NCBI GenBank assembly: GCA_030522415.1
Contig: CM060131.1
Span: 1,374,501 to 1,438,500, forward strand
DNA: 64,000 nt
Reading direction: 5' to 3'
DNA from: Channallabes apus
Lineage: Eukaryota > Chordata > Actinopteri > Siluriformes > Clariidae
The first letter of the stretch is position 1. Each line of letters opens with the position of its first letter. A program made the position numbers and the translations under genes. The notes beneath the pieces were generated by a model that saw nothing but the letters and a program-made list of their open reading frames with translations, ran no database searches and was not told the origin of the DNA. Below, piece by piece: positions 53,521 to 64,000 of the stretch.

Positions 53521-55689
53521 TTATAAAGTACTGTCTTCTTCAATTTCCATGACTAAGCTAGTTCTCATAGTAGGTATTGTTTCATAGCTATGTTCAACAG
53601 TAGGTTCAGGTGCTTCAGTTTCACGTATTAGCATTACATATTGTCCTAGTAAATTATTTCCAATTTTACTGATTATTCCTCTTATTAGGGGTATAACACA
53701 ACAGATTATTAGTAAAGTGGCTAACAGGACTGCTCCTATCATGGTGCCTATTCTAGTTAAGTATGCCTTCCAGTCGGCTGAGAAGAACCATGGTGTCCAT
53801 GTCTGATGGGTGGCAATTGTATTTTGTACGTGTTCATCTCGTAGGGTTTTCATTCTTTCAATGACTAGAGTTAATGCTCCATGTGGACCAGTGTGAAGAG
53901 GGATTTGGGTACAACATGAGGTTCCTATTAATTCACATACCCCTTCATCTGGGGCTCTCATCATGTCGATGGCAAATCGATTTTGCACTGCCATGAGTGT
54001 TGTCGCATGCAATTGTCCTTTAACTAAATCTAAAGCGGATATTGTGTAATTGATGAATCGTTGTTGATTGTACCAAACATAATTAATCCATTTAGTATTA
54101 CGCACAATTTGGAACCAGGGAAATATGCCAGTTGTGAGTCCTGTTCCTGTCATATCCATAATAAGATGTTGCTCTGGAATCCCTACTGGAGTTCCAGACC
54201 AATCGATTTTAACATTTGGGTCGGGTGCCCATTCTTGAATTTGCAAAACACTAGTATTATCTGTAAGTAGATATTGTGTCCAATCATCTGTGTCACGTTT
54301 GTGTCGAGATAGTCGGGACCAATCAAATTGTATTACTTGTACTTTACCTTCTAGCAAAACAGGTGCACAACAACCATTCCATTTATCTGGTAATGTTTGG
54401 TGCACCTGATTTTCTCCACAATACCAAAAGATGTCAGCTAGTGGTCGGGTACCTTTGTGTAGACTTGGTATTACTAGGAATGCTTTATCTGTTTCAGTGC
54501 ACGAGTAATCTAATTTCTTTTTACATAAAATGCGAGTTGCAATTAATGTGTTTTGGGTGTCCATTACAGATTCACATTGCTTAGAGGCATTTCCTACAGG
54601 AATTTGTCCATTGGAACATAGGCATAATGGTAACTTAGTTATGGCTTTTATGTATACATTAGGGTGTGTCTCTTCTGAGGTGTCTATGGGTGAGTAAGTG
54701 CAACTAGTACTTAAATTACGCATCCATTCTGCACCAGAGGGTTTGGCCGCTGCTCCAAGCAGACAGGCCATTGGGCATAGAAATTTAGTGCTATATGGAG
54801 GTTGAGAGCACTCGTCTAGCCCTCTGGTGGGTCTAATTAGTAAAGGACGACTATTTCTTTCATGACAGACAATGCATGTTTCATTAGTTACGCTAAGGGC
54901 ACTGTATGTTAGCCATTGTTTGTACATGCTTTCATGTTGGTACGTGTGTGTATTCTGAGTTTTCGGTGATGTGATGATTCCGGCAACTAGCTTATAGGCT
55001 GCTAACCTGAATTCTCTAGAAGCATAGTGTATCTGTGGAATGTTTTTAGAATTGTTGGTGGTTTCAGAGAATGGCCAGCATCCGACTTTAGTACATCGGA
55101 CGTTGAATTTAATCATTATTGAGTCTTTAACTCCTTTTACTATAGTTAAGGTATTGGAATTTGCTAGGGTATACACTTGGCCATCCATATCTTTTTCCCA
55201 GACTGTACAGCGTTCGTCTCTGGGTTTACCAGTCATGATAAAGAAATCAGTTTCTAATGATAATGTTATATGGTGGTTGTACTTTTGGGCCTGGTATGTG
55301 GCAACGAGTGTTTTGTACGGTGACACCATGGTTTTTCCATTTCCTAAGACTAACATGGCCATTCCACATCCTACATGTTGATGGAGTATTTCTTTAAGGT
55401 GGATCATGTTGTTAGAATTCAAATCAATGACTATGTTGTGAGTATTTCCGTTCTTTTTTATGATATATGGGATGGTAATGCGATTGCGGGTCATGTTAAT
55501 GGCTCGCTTGTATCGATAACTTATGTTGGGCATGTAGTCATTTAGAGTAGGGTCAAGGGGTTCAGGATTTGTCATTCTATTTTGTACTATACACAACATT
55601 CTTATCATGATGACAGTTCCGATCATGAAACCCATTGCTAATGTCAATGTATGTATGTTAGCATAATTTAGTCTGTGTTGCTGTCGCAT
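53521..55689 (-). CDS. env: ERV-B envelope glycoprotein, copy 2
   Basis: Intact and apparently identical in protein to copy 1; one silent change was noted (54076 region). First ATG at 55689, opening at 55764. Same RHKR site, CIVC, CX6CC and membrane span. Confidence 0.9.
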   Translation of the reverse strand: MRQQHRLNYANIHTLTLAMGFMIGTVIMIRMLCIVQNRMTNPEPLDPTLNDYMPNISYRYKRAINMTRNRITIPYIIKKNGNTHNIVIDLNSNNMIHLKEILHQHVGCGMAMLVLGNGKTMVSPYKTLVATYQAQKYNHHITLSLETDFFIMTGKPRDERCTVWEKDMDGQVYTLANSNTLTIVKGVKDSIMIKFNVRCTKVGCWPFSETTNNSKNIPQIHYASREFRLAAYKLVAGIITSPKTQNTHTYQHESMYKQWLTYSALSVTNETCIVCHERNSRPLLIRPTRGLDECSQPPYSTKFLCPMACLLGAAAKPSGAEWMRNLSTSCTYSPIDTSEETHPNVYIKAITKLPLCLCSNGQIPVGNASKQCESVMDTQNTLIATRILCKKKLDYSCTETDKAFLVIPSLHKGTRPLADIFWYCGENQVHQTLPDKWNGCCAPVLLEGKVQVIQFDWSRLSRHKRDTDDWTQYLLTDNTSVLQIQEWAPDPNVKIDWSGTPVGIPEQHLIMDMTGTGLTTGIFPWFQIVRNTKWINYVWYNQQRFINYTISALDLVKGQLHATTLMAVQNRFAIDMMRAPDEGVCELIGTSCCTQIPLHTGPHGALTLVIERMKTLRDEHVQNTIATHQTWTPWFFSADWKAYLTRIGTMIGAVLLATLLIICCVIPLIRGIISKIGNNLLGQYVMLIRETEAPEPTVEHSYETIPTMRTSLVMEIEEDSTL

Positions 55690-55858
55690 GGTGATGGTTT
55701 TGTGTTGTGAGTGGTTATTTAATGTCAAATAAAAATGTTCTGCTAGTATCTGATTAGTTCTCAATTAAACAAAGTAATACTATTTCTAATACAGGCTTAG
55801 GTTATTATCATTGCTTTTTCCATAACAAATCTTTCACTTTTTTTTTTTTTTTTTTTTT

Positions 55859-58800
55859 TTATAAAGCTGCTGGTTGTATAGCTTTTACTCGTGCTCGGGT
55901 ACGGTGTGCTGGACCATGTTCTTCATTTTCACTATCATCATTGTTGAAATGATTACCGTCGAAATGTTGTTCTGTCGAAGAGAGTTCTATGTCCTTTGGT
56001 GGTGTCTCAATGTCTTTCGGAACTTTAGCCTTGCAACAGTGATTTAAGTGATACCAATGTTCTTTACCTTCTACCTTGATGGCTGTTGGAGTGGCAAGCA
56101 CCACCTTGTATGGTCCTTCTCTGCGGCCTTGTGCCCAGTGTTTTTGTCTAAATACTTTGATATACACCCAGTCCCCTATATTTGCTGATTGCAGTCCTTT
56201 CTTGTTAATTGTTCCTCCATGGGTTGCTTCGTTAGTCTGTGAAAATAGAACTTTATGAATATCCGTTAAATGTTTGACGTAACTCTCCATTTCATTTTCA
56301 AGTTGTTCAAGAGCAGGTCCATCATATGGTGTGCGAATGCGGGGAACAGACATTGGTCTTCCAGTGAGCATTTCGTGTGGAGTTAAGTGAGTCATGCGAT
56401 TGGTTTGAGATCGCATCTTCATTAGTGCTAGGGGCAATGCGTCCATCCAAGATAATTTAGAACTCGCACAAATCTTGGCAATTTTAGTCTTTAATACTCC
56501 ATTGGCGCGTTCTACCATCCCTTGTGATTGTGGATGATACACACATCCTAATTTGTGTGTTATGCATAAAGCCTCAGTGACGGATTTTATAACGTCATTT
56601 ACAAAGTGGGATCCATTATCCGAACTTAATATATCTGGAATCCCAAATCGTGGAATTATTTCTCTAACTAGAAATTTTGCTACAGTTTTTGCATCTGCTT
56701 TAGCAGTAGGAGTAGCTTCTACCCATCGACTAAATCGGTCTTCCACGACTAAAATGTATCTTTTCCCTCCTTTGCGATCTATCATATCTACAAAATCCAT
56801 TATTAAGTGTCTAAAGGGGCCCATGGGTTGAGGAATATGTCCTAGTGGGGTTGTTGATGCTTTTCTTATGTTATATTGACCACAAATTTCACATGCTGAT
56901 AAATAGTTATCGATTTGGCTGGCAAGATAAGGTGACCACCATTCTGAGCGGATTGAACGTAGGATTTCCCCCCTGGCGCAATGATCAATTCCATGGGCGG
57001 ACTTTATTAACATGGGGAGGTATGACGCAGGTGCTACAAAAAGCCCTTCGCAACTACGCCAGATGTTAGTATCTTGATCGAGTTTTGCTCCACGCCTTGT
57101 CCAAATAGCTTTTTCATAAGCAGGGGCTGAGCTTTGCATTTCTGCAATGTGTTTTAACGTTAATTCAGTATCAACAGGTTCTATGTCTCCCGTAACTACC
57201 GGGATCATGACGCAAGTAGAAGCAGATCCCAGGGCTGCTTTCTTTGCAGCTTCATCTGCTGCGGCATTGCCTTGTGAAATGAACGATCCATCTGACTTAT
57301 GAGCACGGCATTTTACAATAGCTAATTTTGATGGTAGTGTCATAGCATGCAAGAGGTCAGATATTGCTTGTCCATGAGAAATTGGTGATCCGTCAGTTCG
57401 CAAAAATCCTCTCTGTGCCCATATTGTTCCAAAAATATGAATTACCCCATACCCGTATGATGAATCAGTATATATAGTACACATTTTTCCAGCGCCAAGG
57501 TTACAGGCAGCTGTTAACACTTTAATTTCCGCCAGTTGGGCAGAACATGGCTGAGGGATGAAGGTAGAGGAAACAACATGATACGTTTTATTGTCTACGG
57601 ATGGCGACACTATAGCGTATCCAGCTTTATTTTCGCATTGGTCTCGGAAACACGATCCATCTACAAAAAATACCTGCTCTGAATCTTTTAGCGGTTGGTT
57701 TTCTAAGTCCGGTCGGGCTTTAACAAATTTGTTTGACTCCTCTGAGCAATCATGAGGAGTTCCGTCTATTGGTAACACTATTAAGTTAGCCGGGTTCACG
57801 GTTTTACATCGTTCAATGGTTAGTTCGGATGCTGATAAGATGACGTCATACGCAGAACAACGTGCATTAGTTATCACAAACATTTGGCTAGTTAATAATG
57901 CATGTATTGCATGCGTAGTATACAGAGTAGTTGGATGTCCCATAGTGATGCTTGATGCTTTTTTATAAGCAAATGCAGCTGCTGCAAGACCTCTGTAACA
58001 TGGTGGCATCCCTTTTTCAATGTTGTCGAGAGCAGTACTATAATACGCTATGGGTTGCTTGCCCATTCCATGCTGCGTTTGGGTTAGTACGGCAGAGGCA
58101 AAGCCTTGTCGTTCTGAAACGTATAACTGAAATGGTTTGGTATAATCGGGACTAGCTAGAGCAGGTGCTGAAGCTAACGATGTCTTAATACAATTAAATG
58201 AAGCTAATGCTTCAGGTGTCCAGATGAGTGGTGAGTTGGGTTTGGTTCGAACAACAGTTTTAATCAGATCTCTTAAAGGTTGCACTTGGGACGCAAAATC
58301 ACATATCCAGGGCCGACTAAACCCTGCCATTCCTAAGAATGATAGCATTTGTTTTACTGTCTGGGGCTGAGGAGCTTTTAAAATGACCTCAATATGGGTA
58401 GGTGAAATCTTTTTATTGGTTCCTTCTAACACTCGCCCTAAATATTCAACTTTCTGCTTACAGAACTGTAATTTATCTTTGCTTACCTTATGTCCATTTT
58501 CTGCCAGCATAGTCAATACTTTCACTGTGTCCCTTTGACATTGTTCTTTTGTTGGACTGCAAATTAAAATGTCATCAACGTATATTAACAGACGGCTTGG
58601 TATCGAGAGCGTAGCCAAGTCACGCGCTAACACCTGGTTAAAGAGGGAAGGAGACTCCACATATCCTTGTGCTAAAGATTGGTACGTATATTGTTGACCT
58701 TCGTAAGTAAAGGCGAACAAGTACTGAGAGTCGGGATGCAGAGGAATGCTGAAAAAAGCGGAACATAAATCGATAACTGAGTACCACTTAGTCCCCTCTG

Positions 58801-60163
58801 GAATATTGGACAATATTGTGTGTGGATTAGGAACTACAGGAGTGTCTGCAATTACTATATTGTTAATGGCTCTGAGGTCATGAACCAATCTCCATTTTTT
58901 AGAGTTTTCCTTTTGTAGCGGAAAAATAGGAGTATTACAAGGACTTGAAGTGGGAATAAGCACTCCAGCTTTCACCAGTCCTGTGATTGTGGGTCTGATG
59001 CCTTCAATTGCTTCGGATGACAGAGGATACTGTTTTACATATGGGAGTCGGGCATTAGGTTTAACTTGGACTTTTACTAAACCCGCTGATTTGACTAGTC
59101 CTACATCTGTATGATGCTTAGACCATAATATTTCTGGAACTTCTTGAAGTATCTTTTCCTCTAGTTCCCTTTCTTCATCTTCAATAACTGACATTTGTGC
59201 AATTGCCGTATCTTTATCATGCAATTCTATATCTACATGTGTGGCGACAACACTGCCTATGTTTTCTTGTGATATATACATGAATTTCCTATCAGGTGAT
59301 AGATGTATGTATGCATTCAAAGTTGGTTCCCTTTCGCTTATTTGTTTGGCTTCCTTAACCATCTTACCTAGGTCTTTTTGTTCAAAATTTTCCGCAATCA
59401 TCAGAGAGACATGCGGCACCGCATGTTCAACTTGGTACCAATCTTGAACTTTTTCGGGCAGTTGTGCAATGGCTGCCACTCCTTGTGGGCCGATTATGAT
59501 TTCCATGGTTTTCATGTCCATTTCACTGCCTTCTATCAAGTCTTCCCACAATGTTGCAAATTCTTCATCATGGTTTGAGTCATACTTTATGGTGCAATGT
59601 AGTGGTAAGTCTATTTCCCGACAATCTGGTCGTAAATGAGTAATCCATGGTTTCCATTCTTGATAAGTGTTCCAGAGACCAGATGGTTGGTTGTATTCTA
59701 ACCAATATACCACATTAACTTCTTTAGGTGTTGTATCTGGATTATGGATGAGTAGACATTGTGTTGCTAGGGTTTCTGGAAAGGTAACCCAGAGTCCTGT
59801 TGGTCCACAGTGTATTTTTGCTCCTAGTTTACATAATGTGTCTCTTCCCAAGAGGTTCATAGGTGCATGCGGGGAATAAAGTAGTGGAGCATGGATAGTT
59901 ACCCCATCCAATGTTAGTTCTTGAGGTTCGGTAAACCGTAAAGTCTGAGTTTTTCCCGAGAAGCCCACTGTTTGTATTGCTTTACGGGTAAGGGGGAGTC
60001 TAGAGCCTGCTTGTCCAATGCTTGAGTATGTAGCTCCGGTGTCAATCATAAACGGTGCTTCTAGACATTGTCCTATTTTCACTGTCACCGTAGGTTCTTG
60101 AGCTGGATATAATGTGGTGACAAACTGCATAAGCTCCCCCTTATTAGGCTCCTCTGGGCATCT
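55859..60163 (-). CDS. pol: ERV-B Pol, copy 2
   Basis: Intact and colinear with copy 1; the ATG at 60130 gives 1423 aa. Two amino acid differences were seen, Lys to Glu in the protease (LRFTEPQEL) and Arg to Gln near the C-terminus (VFRQKHW). All catalytic motifs are kept. The same single TGA precedes it (60164-60166). Confidence 0.93.
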   Translation of the reverse strand, partial: RCPEEPNKGELMQFVTTLYPAQEPTVTVKIGQCLEAPFMIDTGATYSSIGQAGSRLPLTRKAIQTVGFSGKTQTLRFTEPQELTLDGVTIHAPLLYSPHAPMNLLGRDTLCKLGAKIHCGPTGLWVTFPETLATQCLLIHNPDTTPKEVNVVYWLEYNQPSGLWNTYQEWKPWITHLRPDCREIDLPLHCTIKYDSNHDEEFATLWEDLIEGSEMDMKTMEIIIGPQGVAAIAQLPEKVQDWYQVEHAVPHVSLMIAENFEQKDLGKMVKEAKQISEREPTLNAYIHLSPDRKFMYISQENIGSVVATHVDIELHDKDTAIAQMSVIEDEERELEEKILQEVPEILWSKHHTDVGLVKSAGLVKVQVKPNARLPYVKQYPLSSEAIEGIRPTITGLVKAGVLIPTSSPCNTPIFPLQKENSKKWRLVHDLRAINNIVIADTPVVPNPHTILSNIPEGTKWYSVIDLCSAFFSIPLHPDSQYLFAFTYEGQQYTYQSLAQGYVESPSLFNQVLARDLATLSIPSRLLIYVDDILICSPTKEQCQRDTVKVLTMLAENGHKVSKDKLQFCKQKVEYLGRVLEGTNKKISPTHIEVILKAPQPQTVKQMLSFLGMAGFSRPWICDFASQVQPLRDLIKTVVRTKPNSPLIWTPEALASFNCIKTSLASAPALASPDYTKPFQLYVSERQGFASAVLTQTQHGMGKQPIAYYSTALDNIEKGMPPCYRGLAAAAFAYKKASSITMGHPTTLYTTHAIHALLTSQMFVITNARCSAYDVILSASELTIERCKTVNPANLIVLPIDGTPHDCSEESNKFVKARPDLENQPLKDSEQVFFVDGSCFRDQCENKAGYAIVSPSVDNKTYHVVSSTFIPQPCSAQLAEIKVLTAACNLGAGKMCTIYTDSSYGYGVIHIFGTIWAQRGFLRTDGSPISHGQAISDLLHAMTLPSKLAIVKCRAHKSDGSFISQGNAAADEAAKKAALGSASTCVMIPVVTGDIEPVDTELTLKHIAEMQSSAPAYEKAIWTRRGAKLDQDTNIWRSCEGLFVAPASYLPMLIKSAHGIDHCARGEILRSIRSEWWSPYLASQIDNYLSACEICGQYNIRKASTTPLGHIPQPMGPFRHLIMDFVDMIDRKGGKRYILVVEDRFSRWVEATPTAKADAKTVAKFLVREIIPRFGIPDILSSDNGSHFVNDVIKSVTEALCITHKLGCVYHPQSQGMVERANGVLKTKIAKICASSKLSWMDALPLALMKMRSQTNRMTHLTPHEMLTGRPMSVPRIRTPYDGPALEQLENEMESYVKHLTDIHKVLFSQTNEATHGGTINKKGLQSANIGDWVYIKVFRQKHWAQGRREGPYKVVLATPTAIKVEGKEHWYHLNHCCKAKVPKDIETPPKDIELSSTEQHFDGNHFNNDDSENEEHGPAHRTRARVKAIQPAAL

Positions 60164-61984
60164 TCAGTAGTTAGGGTTTTGGCCTTCAGAGGGGCCTCCC
60201 CATTGTCCACCTTGACTTGGTGGAGGTGGTTGATCGTGTCTTTGGTTTGGTTGGTTTTGTCCCCTCCACGTGTCTGACCAGCCAGATTGTTGTGTAGCTG
60301 GCGAATTTTGGTCTGACTGTGGTCCTTGAGGTCCTCGGGGTCCTAATGTTTGTCCTTGCTGTTCAGATCTTTCCACTCTGTCTCCCCACAGGAAACTGAC
60401 ATGGGGACAGTCTCTTCTAATGTGGCGTAAATCACCACAAGCCCAACATCCTCTTCCTCGGCCTCTGCCATATTGGGGTGGTCTTGTCATTCGATGTCCT
60501 GGTGTATACGTTTGTCTTGGAGGATTTTGAGGATAAGGTGATTGTGGATTCACCATAAGTGCAGCTTGTTTGGCAGCGGCTTCCTTCTCCTTCTTCTTTT
60601 CTTTTTCTTCTTGTTTGTTTCTGACAATTTCACCCAGTTGTGATTTACACAGTTGTGTCATCAAATTTGTGGACATTTCTTTCGCTTCTAATTTTGCCTT
60701 TCGATATTGATTGACGAAATGGATTATGTGGGCTTGAAATGTTTTCCAAGCCATGGTGTTGAGGCCAATCACTCCATCCAACTTTTCCTGTACTGAGAGT
60801 GGCAAAGTTTTCTTTAACATCATCCTAAACAAGCCCCTACTTGTATCATTTTCATCCCAATGACCACCAGTTTCATCTCTCCAGGCATCTTGGAAGTTTT
60901 GTATGAACTTGACTACATTTTCTTCTTCAGCTAGTTTGATAGTTTCCAATCGTCCTGGATCCATTTTTGTGGGATACATTTTCCTTAGGGCTCCCCAGAT
61001 ATTGTTTCTGTTGGGTCCCAATGGGAAATGATCATATCTGGCATCTTCAGCCTCAGGCGGCATTCCAGCTTCTTGAAGAACCTCTGTGGTTTTGTTTTTT
61101 CCGATGGTTTGACCTAGTATGGCCTTGATGTCTCCAAGGGCCAGTTGGTGGCCCATTGTTTTTTCTTCAAACTGGGTGATCCATCTTTGTGCTCCTTCAC
61201 ACAGATCTGGAAGCCTGCCTATGAGACCAGTCACATCCATAAAACACCATGGTACATAGTGCAGTGCTGTTCCTTTTACTATTAGTGGACACTGGGATGA
61301 GGAGTTTGCAGGCTCATCTTCATCTATTTGCCTTCTCCTTTCTTTTTCCCTTTGGCATTCTTCATGTTGAAAACATGTCTTGTTGCTGTATCGATCTGGT
61401 TGTTTCAGAGTGGATCTATCTCTCAGTACTCTCATAGTTTGGCTGGCTTTTTTCCCTTCCACATCCATATTTTCTTCTGTGCGGCTTGTTACATTTGCGT
61501 CTTGATTCTGTGATCGTAGACCATGTAGCTGTTTCTCTCTTCCTGTTTGTTGTTCAATACTATCTTCTTTTTCATTTAGGTGCCTTAATATTTCTTCATC
61601 ATTGGGCTCTTCGTTTACAGCAGAACACTGCTCTCGTGTTGCATTGCTCTGCGACATATCCTTCATATTGTATGCCATTTCATTTAAAGCTTTTAATAAG
61701 CTTTGACTTTCCTTCAAGGCTTCTCTGTGTACCTCAGTTAGGTTTATTTGTTTTGTTAATTCAGTGACAGTTTTTCCATTGAAATCTTCAAGGATTTTCT
61801 GAAGAGATCTATCCTCTTCTTCTAATGGAGTGATTTTCACTTCTCCTTCCAGTTTGACTAATTGTCCTTGTTTGTTTACAGATTTATCTTTTTCTTTTAT
61901 GTTCTTTCTTTCTTCAAATTCCGACCGTACTTGGTTCACTTTGTCGACGGGTGAGTAGTTCTTTTTCCAGGCTTGGTTTTCCAC
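60164..61984 (-). CDS. gag: ERV-B Gag, capsid-nucleocapsid part, copy 2
   Basis: 606 codons, no difference from copy 1 seen. Same CCHC knuckle and terminal TGA. Confidence 0.88.
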   Translation of the reverse strand: MENQAWKKNYSPVDKVNQVRSEFEERKNIKEKDKSVNKQGQLVKLEGEVKITPLEEEDRSLQKILEDFNGKTVTELTKQINLTEVHREALKESQSLLKALNEMAYNMKDMSQSNATREQCSAVNEEPNDEEILRHLNEKEDSIEQQTGREKQLHGLRSQNQDANVTSRTEENMDVEGKKASQTMRVLRDRSTLKQPDRYSNKTCFQHEECQREKERRRQIDEDEPANSSSQCPLIVKGTALHYVPWCFMDVTGLIGRLPDLCEGAQRWITQFEEKTMGHQLALGDIKAILGQTIGKNKTTEVLQEAGMPPEAEDARYDHFPLGPNRNNIWGALRKMYPTKMDPGRLETIKLAEEENVVKFIQNFQDAWRDETGGHWDENDTSRGLFRMMLKKTLPLSVQEKLDGVIGLNTMAWKTFQAHIIHFVNQYRKAKLEAKEMSTNLMTQLCKSQLGEIVRNKQEEKEKKKEKEAAAKQAALMVNPQSPYPQNPPRQTYTPGHRMTRPPQYGRGRGRGCWACGDLRHIRRDCPHVSFLWGDRVERSEQQGQTLGPRGPQGPQSDQNSPATQQSGWSDTWRGQNQPNQRHDQPPPPSQGGQWGGPSEGQNPNY

Positions 61985-62150
61985 CAGGATGTGGGATCCA
62001 TTGAGGGTTCATGGTTCCTTGCCCTCGTGGAGAACTGGTACTAGGATATTCATTCCAATATGTTTGAGCATTCTTATCCATAACGTTTCTCCATGATTGG
62101 TCTGCAGGGAGGATTGAACTTTCTTCACTTGATAATCCTTTGGTCGCATG

Positions 62151-62828
62151 TCATTCTGAGATGCTTTTTGGATCTGATGATACTTTTTGAAAGTGTGCTC
62201 TTCTTCCAGCCCCTCTACCAGCAGAATTTAGATTTAATTCCTGATCTGCTGATCTTGCTATTCCATTCAGTGTCCCATGAAATTGCAATTCTACATTTGT
62301 CCATTCATCTTCTTCAATTGTAGTTACTCCCATCATCGGGATAGTAGGATATACTTTATTCTCCAGGGATTGTTCAGTGTTGTAGGGCGGTGCCCTCATG
62401 CACATCTCTGGTGATGGCGGAAATGTTTCTTTCTGTCCATCTTGCCTTTCTGTAAGTTCTTCTTGTTCACATTTGTCTTTCTGTTCGGTTTCCTTGATTT
62501 CTTTTTCTCTTTTTAATATTATATTCATCACTTGTTGTTCAGTTTTTTCCTGTTGTTTTTTCCGTCTACGCTGTCCTTCTTCCTTAAAATAGTCTATTAT
62601 TTTTAACTTGAGTTTGAGTTTTTCTTCCATTTCTTTTTTCTTCTTTTCTGCTCCCCAGCTTATGATCTTTTGTCTTAATTGGGTACATGTTTCTAAGTTG
62701 AATGACCCATTAATAGGCCATTGGTCTGAACATCCTTTTGTTTTGTCATGCCATTTCTTCATATACTTTCTGATATCCTTCTCTAGTAGATGGTGTTGTT
62801 CAATTATAATTTCTACTGGTTTATCCAT
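62151..62828 (-). pseudogene. gag: ERV-B matrix-like ORF, copy 2, premature stop
   Basis: From ATG 62828 for 225 codons; a CGA-to-TGA change (plus-strand G to A at about 62152) stops it 79 codons early, before the overlap with the capsid frame. Two other residues differ from copy 1. This copy therefore cannot make full Gag from this frame. Confidence 0.85.
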
Positions 62829-63626
62829 TTTGGAATGATTCTATCTATCTATGATTCTATTCATTCATTCAAGATTTTATTTTAATTTTTCTAATTATTT
62901 AATTATTATTATTTATTTATCTTTAATATATTTTATAAATTCTTATTTATTCTTTATTATCTAGTATTTGTTTATTTATTTGTTGGTAACAGGATCCTCT
63001 GTTCCCCAAACTATGAAAGCATTTCCCCTTTGAATTTAACAATGACATGTAATTTTTATAGGGTACACTAGATGGCGCCACAGAGAATTACAATATAGCA
63101 GTAGAAACTACAACAATGGCGTTGAATAATGAGATTCCTCACGTGCTTCCTCTACTCCGCCGCTAGACGTTTCTAAATTAAGATCTACCACATGTTTTCA
63201 CAGCCGCTTGCTTATGAGCAGTTATGTTCCGTTTCTTTAGTTTAAATGGTTTTTAACATTGTATTTGAACATTTACAGACAAAAATTCTAGTAAATATAG
63301 GTTTATCAGTAGCAATCGTTATAATATTGTTTTAACATATGTCCAGATTTCATCTATATTTATTATAATAATAATAGCTTTTATAAGAATTTTTTTTTTT
63401 TTTTTTTTTACTATGTGAAGTCTTCTCCCTCAGCAACCAGGCGTCCAAGTTGATCAACCAGACCGCTCCTTTGCTCGCCACAGGAGATTTCTTTTCCTCA
63501 ATGTTCGTGGTGCATGTTAGTCAGTTGTGTGCGCCGTTGTTTTCCTGATTCACCCACAGCCACGTCTGCTTCAACTCACTCAAACACAATGTAATAACAA
63601 TAACGGTTATCATTTTGATTAGATTC

Positions 63627-63696
<70 letters not shown>

Positions 63697-63798
63697 CACA
63701 TATATATATATAAATATATATATTTTTTTTTAATATTAATTAAATATAAATGTACTTTATTATTAATCTCATTTTTGCTTCCTCATTTCTTACTCTGT
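62829..63798 (-). other. ERV-B leader, copy 2
   Basis: Colinear with 47523-48492, with a longer TA run at 63629-63719 and a few substitutions. Confidence 0.7.
63629..63719. repeat. (TA)n microsatellite in ERV-B leader, copy 2
   Basis: TA dinucleotides; differs in length from copy 1. Confidence 0.95.
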
Positions 63799-64000
63799 AT
63801 TTTAACTTAAACAGTTCTACCACCGACATTTAATATGTACATCTTCTTTTGAAGCCTTCTTTCTCTTCCCAAATAATATCGCCTCACAAACATATGCCCA
63901 CCCCGAGTATGCGGGATTGAAAATATTATTTGCATCGGCAAGCATAACAAGTCCACGTTCATTGCAGTTAATGCAAGAGCTATTACATGTTCTGGAAACG
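63799..64000 (-). CDS. ERV-B leader ORF, copy 2 (partial, 5' end beyond window)
   Basis: C-terminal 66 or so codons of the unknown leader ORF, identical to copy 1 as far as visible. Confidence 0.5.

Larger units (their letters stand above)
50345..64000 (-). mobile_element. ERV-B provirus copy 2, 5' end outside window
   Basis: Starts at the shared LTR and runs past the window edge within its leader. Colinear with copy 1 at an offset of 15306-15324. Roughly ten substitutions were noted over 13.6 kb, plus an 18-bp deletion in the 3' ORF, one-base changes in homopolymers and a different TA-repeat length. One substitution makes a premature stop in the MA-like ORF. Confidence 0.92.

Noticed and set aside
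35021..64000. Foamy virus (spumavirus) assignment because of genome size
   Set aside because: Gag has a CCHC zinc knuckle, pol follows gag in the same frame after one stop, and Env has CX6CC, all unlike spumaviruses.
1..64000. tRNA or rRNA genes
   Set aside because: No cloverleaf with A and B boxes and no rRNA core sequence was recognised; the serine-tRNA matches are only primer sites of 14-16 bases.

Overview
The window is vertebrate (almost certainly teleost fish) genomic DNA made almost entirely of transposable elements. Evidence for a fish source: a Tc1-like transposon with very long inverted repeats, L2-type LINEs ending in a (TGAAT)n tail rather than poly(A), retroviruses with gag-pol-env organisation, and many CA/TA/GATA microsatellites. 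I see no confident host gene, no tRNA or rRNA gene and nothing prokaryotic. Species cannot be told from the sequence.

Left part (1-10.9 kb): a Tc1 element with an intact DD34E transposase (1-1496, outer left end cut by the window edge); the right end of a TIR DNA transposon (to 4421); a short palindromic repeat array; a decayed reverse L2 fragment; and a nearly complete L2 LINE (about 5784-10890) whose ORF1 (coiled coil plus SGNH esterase-like domain) and ORF2 (APE endonuclease plus reverse transcriptase) lie in one frame separated by a single TGA.

Middle part (10.9-31.8 kb): a stack of nested insertions. A second Tc1 copy (reverse) is split by an endogenous retrovirus, here ERV-A (11745-30521), with 343-bp LTRs and a GTAG target duplication. 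ERV-A is split in gag by a 5'-truncated L2 (candidate duplication ATTTAATA) and in pol by an 8.3-kb TIR transposon (17955-26237, TA duplication), which holds another Tc1 remnant, a 1-kb repeat seen inverted at 30.84-31.82 kb, and a decayed coding fragment. ERV-A pol is catalytically dead although its LTRs differ at only 4 of 343 positions.

Right part (35.0-64.0 kb): two nearly identical, head-to-tail copies of a very large retrovirus, here ERV-B, on the minus strand, arranged LTR-internal-LTR-internal. LTRs are 1727 bp and the internal region about 13.6 kb, so a full provirus is about 17.05 kb. Reading 5' to 3' (right to left): serine-tRNA-like primer site, splice donor, 2.8-kb leader with tandem hairpins and an unknown ORF, MA-like ORF, CA-NC gag ORF, in-frame TGA, protease-RT-RNase H-integrase, a gamma-type Env, an unknown 3' ORF with HExxH and CxxC motifs, polypurine tract, LTR. 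The layout (ORF ahead of gag, stop-readthrough pol, ORF after env) recalls epsilonretroviruses of fish, but the family assignment is inferred. ERV-A and ERV-B share primer-site type, donor position and MA/Pol similarity and are probably distant relatives.
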